Shown: one piece after another, positions 1 to 6,591 of the stretch
Position numbering within the stretch: the stretch's first letter is position 1
How the letters are laid out: each line of letters starts with the position of its first letter
DNA from: Dysgonomonas sp.
GTDB lineage: Bacteria > Bacteroidota > Bacteroidia > Bacteroidales > Dysgonomonadaceae
Assembly: GCA_003523545.1 (NCBI GenBank)
Contig: DQAM01000282.1
Span: forward strand, 1,227-7,971
DNA length: 6,745 bases
Reading direction: 5' to 3'
Program-made: the position numbers and the translations under genes
The notes under the pieces: model-generated
The model's database searches: none
The model's input: the letters and a program-made list of their open reading frames with translations, nothing else
What the model was told of the DNA's origin: nothing

Positions 1-331
1 ATTTGTTCATGATATCCCGCATCCACATAAATTCCTTTGTCATACCGAAATCCGAGATATCTCCCCCATGGATTACAAAGTCGATATCCTCTCTTTGGTT
101 TATATGATTCACACAAGCTTCGGTCTCGTCATAATGGCGTTGCGTATCGCTTAAGAATGCATAACGTATAGTTTTTTTACCTTCGCAAGCGGTCTCGATA
201 CGCTGTATATTCTGCCTGTTAATGTTTTTGCTTCCACTGATGCGCCCGTCGTAAGGATGGTATTCTATCATGTCGCAAGCAAGAAAAAAAAGGGTATTGC
301 AGAAGACAAGATAACCCAACATTTTTTTCAT
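1..331 (-). CDS. Calcineurin-like metallophosphoesterase lipoprotein, N-terminal part (cut by window edge)
   Basis: Reading the minus strand from an ATG at 331 gives 110 codons open to the window edge. The protein starts MKKM, has a hydrophobic stretch (residues 5-18) and then Cys19 in the context FFLAC, a loose lipobox, so it is probably a lipoprotein. Residues 54-62 form a beta strand ending in Ser61-Asp62-Thr63-Gln64, and residues 89-94 read GGDISD. These match the first two metal-binding blocks of the calcineurin-like phosphoesterase fold (D-x-H and GDxxD), with Gln in place of the usual His in block one. The later blocks (GNH[DE], GH.H) lie outside the window. By family knowledge it would be a two-metal phosphoesterase in the periplasm or outer membrane; its substrate cannot be told. 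It is transcribed divergently from rpsP. Family call is fairly sure; the lipoprotein call is moderate. Confidence 0.85.
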   Translation of the reverse strand, partial: MKKMLGYLVFCNTLFFLACDMIEYHPYDGRISGSKNINRQNIQRIETACEGKKTIRYAFLSDTQRHYDETEACVNHINQREDIDFVIHGGDISDFGMTKEFMWMRDIMNK

Positions 332-358
332 ATTCCGATTAATTTATGGATACAATTA

Positions 359-366
359 CAATAATA
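359..366 (-). promoter_or_regulatory. Possible -7 element for the metallophosphoesterase gene
   Basis: On the minus strand this reads TATTATTG, matching seven of eight positions of the Bacteroidota -7 consensus TAnnTTTG. It lies about 28 nt before the ATG at 331, so the leader would be about 20 nt. No TTG-type -33 box is visible at the expected distance, and the region is AT-rich, so chance matches are likely. The rest of the divergent gap (about 367-560) shows no gene or clear repeat. Confidence 0.25.
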
Positions 367-572
367 TTAACTTAAATTAAACCAGATTGTTCAGAAAATG
401 AAAAAGTTATATTAAAATTTGTTTTTTAACGATTATTCACTTCACGGGTTATTTGGTTATCATATCCCGGGAGGTAAAACTTTACTCGGCATAAAGTCAA
501 ATATTCCGATTCTTTAATTTCCCGGTCGAAAAAATAAATATAGAAACGGCAACAACCTAAAAAATTTTTACC

Positions 573-580
573 TATCTTTG
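573..580 (+). promoter_or_regulatory. rpsP promoter, -7 element
   Basis: TATCTTTG is a perfect match to the Bacteroidota -7 consensus TAnnTTTG recognised by the primary sigma factor. Transcription would begin near 587, giving a leader of about 36 nt before the rpsP ATG. That leader is very A/T-rich (tandem TAAT/TTAAT motifs), typical of strongly translated Bacteroidota genes that lack Shine-Dalgarno sequences. I see no TTG -33 box 19-21 nt upstream, so the call rests on the -7 element and its position. Confidence 0.65.
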
Positions 581-622
581 CACGCGCTAATAAATAATTA
601 TGTATTAATTAAAAATTAACTA

Positions 623-1201
623 ATGGCTACAAAGATCCGTTTACAAAGAAGAGGACGTAAAGATTATCCTTTCTATCAAATCATTATTGCAGATAGCAGA
701 GCTCCACGTGATGGTAAGTTTATTGAAAAGGTTGGTTCATACAACCCGAACACTAATCCTGCTACAATTACGTTGAACTTTGACAGAGCTTTGTACTGGT
801 TGCAAGTAGGTGCACAACCTACCGATACTGTCCGCAACATCCTTTCGGATGAAGGTGTTCTGATGATGAAACACCTGTTGGGTGGTGTGAAGAAAGGCGC
901 TTTCTCAGAAGAAGAGGCTAAGAACAGATTCGATGCCTGGAAATCTTCAAAAGAAAATGCTGTCGACGTTCTTAAGAACAAAAATGCAGAAAAAGAAAGA
1001 GCTGAAGCAAAAGCTCGTCTGGAAGCAGAAAAAGCTGTTAACAAGGCTAAAGCCGAAGAAGTAGCGAAAAAGAGAGCTGAAGCAAATGTTGCTGAAGCCG
1101 AAGAAGCTGCCGAAGCAGACGATACAGCTCAAGAGCCTGTGGAAGATGCTGCTGCTCCTGAAACAGAAGCTCCGGCTGCAGAAGAAAAAAGTGCTGAATA
1201 A
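623..1201 (+). CDS. rpsP: 30S ribosomal protein S16 with C-terminal extension
   Basis: Encodes S16, a small-subunit protein that binds 16S rRNA and aids 30S assembly. Residues 1 to about 82 are the classic core: [13 protein letters not shown] at the start, then [21 protein letters not shown], and [22 protein letters not shown]. In many bacteria S16 ends there (about 80-90 aa), but this protein is 192 aa. After GGVKKGAF (about residue 95) comes a charged tail of K/E/A-rich, coiled-coil-like sequence, then an acidic Ala/Glu/Pro-rich end (about 150-192). Long tails of this kind are, from memory, usual in Bacteroidota S16, so I read it as a lineage trait and not a fusion. The gene has its own promoter and ends in a strong terminator. 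It therefore appears monocistronic, unlike the rpsP-rimM-trmD operon of Proteobacteria. Confidence 0.98.
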   Translation: MATKIRLQRRGRKDYPFYQIIIADSRAPRDGKFIEKVGSYNPNTNPATITLNFDRALYWLQVGAQPTDTVRNILSDEGVLMMKHLLGGVKKGAFSEEEAKNRFDAWKSSKENAVDVLKNKNAEKERAEAKARLEAEKAVNKAKAEEVAKKRAEANVAEAEEAAEADDTAQEPVEDAAAPETEAPAAEEKSAE

Positions 1202-1224
1202 ATAATCATTATACGGCATAACCG

Positions 1225-1260
1225 AAAAGAGCTGAACTTGGTTTCAGCTCTTTTTGTTTT
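1225..1260 (+). terminator. Strong intrinsic terminator of rpsP
   Basis: A perfect 12-bp inverted repeat, AAAAGAGCTGAA (1225-1236) and TTCAGCTCTTTT (1243-1254), is separated by a 6-nt loop and runs into a T-rich tail (1251-1260, TTTTTGTTTT). It begins 23 nt after the rpsP stop codon. The flanking A and T runs could also let it work on the minus strand, but no minus-strand gene ends nearby. Confidence 0.92.
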
Positions 1261-1267
1261 ATATTTG
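1238..1267 (+). promoter_or_regulatory. Candidate upstream promoter of the frnE-like operon
   Basis: TATATTTG at 1260-1267 is a perfect TAnnTTTG -7 element. TTG at 1238-1240 lies 19 nt upstream, a suitable -33 box. The -33 box sits in the loop of the rpsP terminator, so the two signals overlap. The transcript would start near 1274, with a leader of about 83 nt before the chosen start at 1357. Whether it is used together with the closer promoter cannot be told. Confidence 0.4.
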
Positions 1268-1304
1268 CATAATATAGGATGTGCTTCTGCATAGCTCAAA
1301 TAAA

Positions 1305-1336
1305 CTTGGCTCTGCTTTCGGTTTTCACTATATTTG
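1305..1336 (+). promoter_or_regulatory. Promoter of the frnE-like operon
   Basis: TATATTTG at 1329-1336 is a perfect -7 element, and CTTG at 1305-1308 lies 20 nt upstream as the -33 box. The transcript would start near 1343, about 14 nt before the ATG at 1357. The promoter lies inside the in-frame upstream extension beginning at 1279. This argues that the extension is not coding and that 1357 is the true start. Confidence 0.6.
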
Positions 1337-1356
1337 TACAGATAAAAAGAGAAATC

Positions 1357-2091
1357 ATGGATAAAATGTTAATAAAAATATGGTCGGATATAGCATGTCC
1401 TTATTGCTATATCGGAAAAAGGCAACTGGAAAGTGCATTGCAGCAATTCGGGCATCAGGATGAAATAGAGTTAGAATGGCATAGCTATGAGCTAAATCCC
1501 GACCTGCCCCGCAAAGCCCTCGATAAGAATATTTACCAATTCATGGCAGAGCAATTCAGCATTACGGAAGAGGAGCAGAAAAAAAATATGCAGGGACTGG
1601 TTTCTTTAGCTGCAAGTGTCGGATTACAATACAATTTCGATAAGCTTGTGGTAACTAATACCAACGATGCTCTCAGGCTCGTCAAACTGGCTAATGTTTA
1701 CCAATTGGCGGACGAGGCAGAAGAAGCTCTGTTTAAAGCCTATTTTACGGATGGCAAAAACATTAGCGACAGAACGGTACTTATCGATTTAGGAAAAGGT
1801 ATCGGTTTATCGGAAAATGAGATTGCAAATATGCTCGACGGGGACACTTTCAAAAATGATATCAAAGAAGATATTATTTATAGCGAAGAAAAACTGGACT
1901 TGCAATACATCCCTTTTTATTTACTCAACAATAAAGACATTATACAAGGTTCGCTCACAATCGAAGAATATGTAAAAGCCTTGGATAAATCATACAACGA
2001 CTGGAAACAAAACGGGATAGCTTCTGCTGATGAAAAAGGCAGCCGCACCAAAGGAAGAGCTTGTTCGGCAGATGGTATGTGCAGTCTGTAA
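1357..2091 (+). CDS. FrnE-type DsbA-family thiol oxidoreductase / isomerase
   Basis: A 244-residue thioredoxin-fold protein of the FrnE branch of the DsbA family. After a first strand (MLIKIWSD) comes the active-site motif Cys14-Pro-Tyr-Cys17 in the context CPYCYIGKRQ. The helical insertion domain typical of DsbA follows (about residues 60-170), and the cis-Pro strand is at YIPFYLLNNK (about 187-196). There is no signal peptide or membrane segment, so it should act in the cytoplasm, as FrnE proteins do; the partner is unknown. The C-terminus carries a second cysteine pair, Cys236 and Cys242 (CSADGMC, a CX5C). Family knowledge: FrnE of Deinococcus radiodurans also has an extra C-terminal Cys pair. 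The ATG at 1357 was chosen over 1279 because family homology begins there and a promoter lies between. It is followed after 16 nt by a lipoprotein gene, probably in one operon. Confidence 0.93.
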   Translation: MDKMLIKIWSDIACPYCYIGKRQLESALQQFGHQDEIELEWHSYELNPDLPRKALDKNIYQFMAEQFSITEEEQKKNMQGLVSLAASVGLQYNFDKLVVTNTNDALRLVKLANVYQLADEAEEALFKAYFTDGKNISDRTVLIDLGKGIGLSENEIANMLDGDTFKNDIKEDIIYSEEKLDLQYIPFYLLNNKDIIQGSLTIEEYVKALDKSYNDWKQNGIASADEKGSRTKGRACSADGMCSL

Positions 2092-2107
2092 ATAAAATCA
2101 TTATAGA

Positions 2108-3571
2108 ATGAAATTTATAGGTTATTTTATTGCCCTTCTTATATCAGCGTCCATATTGTATGCTTGCGATGACGATGATAATTTCTCGACGAGCAGCGAC
2201 ATGAGGCTTACTTTCTCGAACGATACCGTACGTTTCGATACTGTTTTCACAACAATCGGAACAGCTACAAAGCGTTTAAAAGTCTATAACAAAAACAGAG
2301 ATGCTTTAACCATAAGTTCCATTGAACTGATGAAACCTGAAGAAACAGGATTCCGCATGAATGTAGACGGGGAAAGCGGCAATACGATAAACAATGTAGA
2401 TATACTAGGCGAAGACAGCTTGTATATATTTGTCGAAGTAACCATAAATCCCCTTAATCAAAATAATCCCTTATTAATTTCGGACTCCATCCGCTTCCGG
2501 TTTAACGGAGTAACCCAATACGTAACCCTTGAAGCCATAGGGCAGGATGCAATAATATGGAAATCGGAATCAATCACGCAGGAGACTACTCTGACAGGTG
2601 AAAAACCATTTCTGATATATGATTATCTGCGTATTGAAAAAGACGCAGTTTTAAATATTGAAAAAAATGTCAGGATGTATTTCCACAATAATGCAGTTCT
2701 GGATATACAAGGAAGAATCAATGCACAAGGAACTATCGACGAACCTGTCATTTTCAGGGGCGACCGCATGGATAACCTTTTCGAAAGTCCCCGCCTACCC
2801 TACGACCGTATACCGGGACAATGGTACGGAATCAGGATTGCACCGGATAGTTACGGCAACCGGTTCGAGAATGTCAGGATACGCAACGGTGTATACGGTG
2901 TATATGCAGAGCCGTCAGACACATCGCAGGTAAAAGCATCATTTGTCAACACGATCATACAAAATACGACAAAAGGCGTATTACACTGTATTAACTCAAA
3001 AATAGATGCCCAGAACTGCTTATTCGCTAATTCGGGCGAATATACGGTTAATCTGGTTGGCGGCAGCTACAATTTCCTGCATTGCACAATAGCAAACTAC
3101 ATGATTTATAACGGAACATCCCGAAAAGGCACAGTTTCGGTAGTTAATAAAGGATATGACCTTGCCAGCAATAAAGAATATACATTTGCTGTAGGAACTT
3201 GCAATTTTATAAGCAGCATCATATCGGGATTAAACCGGAATAGCCAGGATATTTATTTAAATTCTTCCGGCGGCCAAGTCTTCAACTATTACTTCCTGAA
3301 TAGCTTATTGAATATATCGGGTTCCGACGATGGCAGGTTTGTCAATACCGTATGGAACGAAAATCCGTCATTCAAGTATATATTTTCTAGTAATGACACC
3401 CAGAATAATCCGGGCGGTTATTTTTACTACGACTTCGACCTGAATGAAAACTCTCCTGCACGTAATAAGGCTTCACGTCAATATGCCGCCGAATTGCCCG
3501 AAGATATACGGGGAACTTCCCGCCGCAGCGACGAAGCGCCGGATATAGGATGTTATGAATGGAAAAACTAA
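2108..3571 (+). CDS. Right-handed beta-helix surface lipoprotein
   Basis: A 487-residue predicted lipoprotein. Residues 1-19 form a signal peptide with lipobox LYAC (Cys20). The Asp21-Asp24 run after it resembles the acidic export signal of Bacteroidota surface lipoproteins, so outer-face exposure is likely. Residues about 30-150 look like an Ig-like/ASH-type beta sandwich (DTVRFDTVFTTIGT..., then alternating hydrophobic strands). Residues about 175-410 have the short repeating strands of a parallel beta-helix, for example VLNIEKNVRMYF and VLDIQGRINAQGTIDEPVIF. The end (about 450-486) has the pattern SPARN...DIRG...PDIGCYEW, common at the C-terminus of Bacteroidota beta-helix proteins. Five further cysteines (294, 304, 326, 365, 482) lie in or after the helix. 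No catalytic residues of a known lyase or hydrolase stand out; the role (glycan binding, adhesion, polysaccharide processing) is open. It probably shares a transcript with the FrnE-type gene. Confidence 0.88.
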   Translation: MKFIGYFIALLISASILYACDDDDNFSTSSDMRLTFSNDTVRFDTVFTTIGTATKRLKVYNKNRDALTISSIELMKPEETGFRMNVDGESGNTINNVDILGEDSLYIFVEVTINPLNQNNPLLISDSIRFRFNGVTQYVTLEAIGQDAIIWKSESITQETTLTGEKPFLIYDYLRIEKDAVLNIEKNVRMYFHNNAVLDIQGRINAQGTIDEPVIFRGDRMDNLFESPRLPYDRIPGQWYGIRIAPDSYGNRFENVRIRNGVYGVYAEPSDTSQVKASFVNTIIQNTTKGVLHCINSKIDAQNCLFANSGEYTVNLVGGSYNFLHCTIANYMIYNGTSRKGTVSVVNKGYDLASNKEYTFAVGTCNFISSIISGLNRNSQDIYLNSSGGQVFNYYFLNSLLNISGSDDGRFVNTVWNENPSFKYIFSSNDTQNNPGGYFYYDFDLNENSPARNKASRQYAAELPEDIRGTSRRSDEAPDIGCYEWKN

Positions 3572-3611
3572 CTATAACTATACGGATTGTAAATTTCCTT
3601 AAAATGATGCA

Positions 3612-3655
3612 GCCTTACTCTAAATAAGGCGAATATCGTTCCGATTTCTTTTTTT
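3612..3655 (+). terminator. Weak hairpin, possible terminator of the lipoprotein operon
   Basis: GCCTTA (3612-3617) and TAAGGC (3625-3630) form a perfect 6-bp stem with a 7-nt loop, 40 nt after the lipoprotein stop codon. A T-rich run follows only at 3645-3655, not directly after the stem. It is therefore a poor fit to a standard intrinsic terminator, though its position between two operons is right. Confidence 0.3.
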
Positions 3656-3673
3656 ACATAAAATATAATTATG

Positions 3674-3681
3674 TACTTTTG
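3674..3681 (+). promoter_or_regulatory. Promoter -7 element of the dCMP deaminase operon
   Basis: TACTTTTG matches TAnnTTTG exactly and lies 33 nt before the dCMP deaminase ATG. The start would be near 3688, with a leader of about 27 nt. At the -33 position there is only a T-run (3645-3655), with no TTG. The next two genes lack clear promoters of their own, so this is likely the promoter of all three. Confidence 0.6.
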
Positions 3682-3714
3682 TATTACCGCTAAAATACAG
3701 GAATAATTACTATT

Positions 3715-4146
3715 ATGGATATTGAAAAGCAGTTTTTACTTGACAATCGTTACCTGCGGATGGCCAGAATATGGGCCGAAAATTCTTATTGTGTAAGACG
3801 TAAAGTAGGAGCGTTGCTGGTAAAAGACAAAATGATTATTTCCGACGGTTACAACGGCACTCCGGCTGGTTTTGAAAATATATGTGAAGATGAAAACAAT
3901 ATTACCAAACCTTACGTTTTACATGCCGAAGCCAATGCTATCACAAAAGTTGCACGCTCACACAACAGCAGCATGGGTGCAACCATGTACGTCACCACTT
4001 CTCCTTGTATAGAATGTTCGAAACTGATCATACAAGCAGGCATAAAGCGTGTAGTTTGTTGTGACAGGTATCACAATATGGATGGCTGCGAGTTGTTGGA
4101 AAGAGCCGGTATAGAAGTGGTTTTTGTAAAACTGGACAATGAATAG
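3715..4146 (+). CDS. Deoxycytidylate (dCMP) deaminase
   Basis: Zinc-dependent deaminase, 143 aa, cytoplasmic, predicted to convert dCMP to dUMP, the substrate of thymidylate synthase. The catalytic site is plain: His70-Ala-Glu72 (zinc ligand and proton shuttle) and Pro97-Cys98-x-x-Cys101 (two zinc ligands). GYNGTPAGFENICED at about 45-59 is the block that separates dCMP deaminases (ComEB type) from cytidine and tRNA adenosine deaminases. The length fits compact bacterial members. It is the first gene of a probable three-gene operon, with the protease gene 38 nt downstream and the folate enzyme third. Bacteroidota genomes often label this gene 'cytidine deaminase'; the GYNG block favours dCMP. 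Confidence 0.93.
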   Translation: MDIEKQFLLDNRYLRMARIWAENSYCVRRKVGALLVKDKMIISDGYNGTPAGFENICEDENNITKPYVLHAEANAITKVARSHNSSMGATMYVTTSPCIECSKLIIQAGIKRVVCCDRYHNMDGCELLERAGIEVVFVKLDNE

Positions 4147-4184
4147 ACAAACAATACTAGTTTAAATAAAACTTATATATTTTG

Positions 4185-5921
4185 ATGAAACCTCATACAA
4201 AAAGATATTTCGTTTGGTTACCCTTATGGATTGCACTGGGTGTAGTGGCAGGGATAGTAATCGGCAACATGTTTTCGATATTCAATCCCGTTATCCAAAC
4301 CAATGTATTTAGGGGCGGTAATAAGCTGGATGCTGTAATCCAGTTTGTAAACGATACTTATGTGGATTCGGTCAATACACAGGAATTGATAGAAAGGACG
4401 ATACCTACTTTCGTATCCGAACTCGACCCCCACTCTACATACATATCGGCCGAAGATATGGCATTGACAGGTGATGACCTCGAAGGACACTTTGGAGGTA
4501 TAGGTGTGCAATTTGTATTGAGAAACGACACGGTTATGGTGGTCAATGTTATTCCCGGAGGGCCTTCACAGGCAGCGGGTATACGACCGGGCGACCGCAT
4601 TGTTTATGTTAATGATTCGGTTTATACCGGAAAAAGTATGACTAACGATAAAGTTATGCGCGGATTACGCGGTCAGAAAGGTACAGATGTTAAATTAGGA
4701 ATTAAAAGATTCAACAGTCCCGACATAGTAGATATATTGGTACAAAGAGGTGATATACCCGTTAATACGGTAGATGTTTCTTATTCACCTGCCGAAAAGA
4801 TAGGGTATATAAAAATCAATAAATTCGGAAGTACTACTTATCAGGAGTTTATTGCCGCTATATCTAAACTGAAGAGCCAGGGTGATACTTCTTTTATACT
4901 CGATCTCAGACAAAATACAGGCGGATATATGAACGCGGCAATAGATATGATAAACGAGTTTCTCGAACGGGGCCAACTTATCGTATACACAGAGGGGCGT
5001 GCATTCCCACGCGAAAATGCCCTTGCCAACGGCAGCGGTTCACTGAAAAAAGACCAGTTGATTGTCCTGATCGACGAAGGGAGTGCTTCGGCCAGTGAAA
5101 TCTTCGCAGGAGCCATACAGGATCATGACAGGGGTTTAGTTATCGGACGGCGCTCGTTTGGGAAAGGATTGGTTCAGAACCAGCAAAAATTCAGGGACGG
5201 TTCTGCCTTGCGATTAACAATTGCACGTTATTATACACCTTCGGGACGAAGTATTCAGAAGCCGTATGAATTAGGAAAATCTGGTGATTACAATAAAGAT
5301 CTGGTGAACAGATTCCTTCGCGGAGAGTTCTATTCGCAGGATAGTATAAAGCAAGATCATGAGCATATATACCATACTGCCGGAGGACGTCCCGTTTACG
5401 GAAACGGTGGTATAATGCCGGATATATTTATCCCGCGGGACACAACAGGTGTGAACTCCTACTATATCACTGTAGCAAACGAAGGCCTGATATATGAAGC
5501 GGCTTTCTCCTATACAGACCAAAACAGGGAAAAGCTGGAAGAATTCAAAACCTGGCAGGAATTGGACAATTACCTTTCACGCCAGCCTTTGGTAGCTAAT
5601 CTCGTTAATCTGGCCAATAGCAAAGGAGTGCGTTACCGTCCGCATTTGGTAAATGAATCGGCTAAATTGATAATGACACAATTGAAAGCCCAGATAATAC
5701 GGAATATATTTGATGATGACGGATTTTTTCCGGTAATTCTCGAGGATGATATTGTACTCAAAAAAGCGATTGAACTTTTACAACAGAATAAAGCTTACCC
5801 AGATATTATAAGGGCAGAAGGATATACGTCATCTTTGCAATCGAACAATACTGTGTCATACGATAGGAATCTGAAGGGTATCTTTCGGGAATATCTGATA
5901 GATGATTCTTACTATGCCTGA
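4185..5921 (+). CDS. Membrane-anchored S41 (C-terminal processing) peptidase with PDZ domain
   Basis: A 578-residue tail-specific protease of the Prc/CtpA family. The basic N-terminus (MKPHTKRY) is followed by one hydrophobic segment (about 9-31), with no lipobox or clear signal-peptidase site. It is therefore probably anchored in the inner membrane with the body in the periplasm. LDPHSTYIS (80-88) is a family landmark. The PDZ domain spans about 97-185 (FGGIGVQF; GGPSQAAGIRPGDRIVYVN). The S41 core spans about 205-370 with GSASASEIFAGA and FGKGLVQ. By the spacing known for Bacillus CtpB (Ser, Lys 25 later, Gln 4 later), the catalytic residues are Ser302, Lys327 and Gln331, all intact. A C-terminal region of about 200 residues follows; its function is not evident. 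ATG 4185 is preferred to the adjacent in-frame TTG 4182. Middle gene of the operon. Confidence 0.95.
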   Translation: MKPHTKRYFVWLPLWIALGVVAGIVIGNMFSIFNPVIQTNVFRGGNKLDAVIQFVNDTYVDSVNTQELIERTIPTFVSELDPHSTYISAEDMALTGDDLEGHFGGIGVQFVLRNDTVMVVNVIPGGPSQAAGIRPGDRIVYVNDSVYTGKSMTNDKVMRGLRGQKGTDVKLGIKRFNSPDIVDILVQRGDIPVNTVDVSYSPAEKIGYIKINKFGSTTYQEFIAAISKLKSQGDTSFILDLRQNTGGYMNAAIDMINEFLERGQLIVYTEGRAFPRENALANGSGSLKKDQLIVLIDEGSASASEIFAGAIQDHDRGLVIGRRSFGKGLVQNQQKFRDGSALRLTIARYYTPSGRSIQKPYELGKSGDYNKDLVNRFLRGEFYSQDSIKQDHEHIYHTAGGRPVYGNGGIMPDIFIPRDTTGVNSYYITVANEGLIYEAAFSYTDQNREKLEEFKTWQELDNYLSRQPLVANLVNLANSKGVRYRPHLVNESAKLIMTQLKAQIIRNIFDDDGFFPVILEDDIVLKKAIELLQQNKAYPDIIRAEGYTSSLQSNNTVSYDRNLKGIFREYLIDDSYYA

Positions 5922-5962
5922 ATGAGATTCGATAAAATCCTTTAAATCTAAAAACAAATATA

Positions 5963-6523
5963 TTGAAGACGGATATTACCTCAATTAAAAATAAATTAAG
6001 GAGCGAAATCGCAAAAGAGAAGAAGAAATATTCCGACGATGAACTACTGATTATGTCAGAGGAAGTATTCTCGGTATTCGAAATTATCGGGAAATTTGCC
6101 GAAACAAAAAAAATATGTATTTATAATGCAATTCCCGGAGAGGTTCAGACTCGTGCGTTCGTGGAAAAATGGAGAAATGAAAAGGAATTTTATTTTCCGG
6201 TAACCAAAGAAGAAGAGATACATCTTTGTAAGATAGAAGAGGATACAGAATACTGCAAATCCCCTATCGGGATTTTCGAACCGGTCGGTGAGGAGTTTAG
6301 AGAGTATGGACAGTTAGACATGATAATCGTTCCCGGAATGGCATTCGACCGTAAAGGCAACAGGCTTGGCAGAGGTAAAGGTTATTATGACCGCTTCCTA
6401 AAAAAAACAAAAGCTCTAAAGATCGGAGTTTGTTTCGATTTTCAATTGTTGGACAGTATTCCTTCCGACGAATATGACGTAAAGATGGATATGATAGTCT
6501 CAGAAAACGAATTGATATGGTAA
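5963..6523 (+). CDS. 5-formyltetrahydrofolate cyclo-ligase (methenyl-THF synthetase)
   Basis: ATP-dependent cytoplasmic enzyme that converts 5-formyl-THF to 5,10-methenyl-THF, returning a stored folate to the one-carbon pool. The 186-aa length is normal. The N-terminal helix (IKNKLRSEIAKEKKKYS) carries the conserved basic residues of the family. The diagnostic C-terminal signature is present: IVPGMAFDRKGNRLGRGKGYYDRFL, about residues 121-145, with the GRGKGYYD nucleotide/folate loop at 136-143. The start appears to be TTG at 5963: no in-frame ATG lies between the stop at 5933 and Met31, and starting at Met31 would remove the conserved N-terminal helix. It follows the protease gene by 41 nt, last in the operon. 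Commonly named ygfA or fau in other bacteria. Confidence 0.95.
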   Translation: MKTDITSIKNKLRSEIAKEKKKYSDDELLIMSEEVFSVFEIIGKFAETKKICIYNAIPGEVQTRAFVEKWRNEKEFYFPVTKEEEIHLCKIEEDTEYCKSPIGIFEPVGEEFREYGQLDMIIVPGMAFDRKGNRLGRGKGYYDRFLKKTKALKIGVCFDFQLLDSIPSDEYDVKMDMIVSENELIW

Positions 6524-6591
6524 TTTTATTTAATTAAAATATCGTTCAGAAATAATATAACCCTCTAATAATAACCCTAAATCCGTTTCAA

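Noticed and set aside
284..328. Homopolymer runs (8 and 7 bases) in the signal-peptide codons of the left-edge lipoprotein as phase-variation tracts
   Set aside because: Runs of 7-8 T in T-rich signal-peptide codons are common in AT-rich genomes, and a phosphoesterase is not a typical phase-variable product. The similar T8 at 6654-6661 has the same simple explanation.
676..1219. Two antisense reading frames opposite rpsP (122 and 90 codons)
   Set aside because: They are rich in Ser/Phe/Leu, the mirror of the Glu/Lys/Ala-rich S16 tail, and show no domain, promoter or start context of their own.
1279..1356. In-frame N-terminal extension of the FrnE-type protein starting at ATG 1279, with a hydrophobic stretch that could pass for a signal peptide
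   Set aside because: A perfect -33/-7 promoter lies within it, the FrnE fold begins right after 1357, and FrnE proteins are cytoplasmic. The hydrophobic run is best explained by AT-rich promoter DNA.
2658..2933. A 91-codon plus-strand frame inside the beta-helix lipoprotein gene
   Set aside because: Overlaps a strongly supported gene in another frame, and its translation shows no recognisable domain.
4176..4184. TATATTTTG just before the protease ATG as a promoter -7 element
   Set aside because: It has three bases between TA and TTTG instead of two, and would place the transcription start inside the coding region. Read-through from the dCMP deaminase gene is simpler.
4224..5522. Several minus-strand frames (63-95 codons) opposite the S41 protease gene
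   Set aside because: Shadow frames of a well-supported gene with no domain content or promoters.
6523..6540. AT-only inverted repeat (ATTTTA / TAAAAT) after the cyclo-ligase as a terminator
   Set aside because: The stem has no G or C and no T-tail beyond itself, so it would be too unstable; such repeats are expected by chance in this AT-rich DNA.
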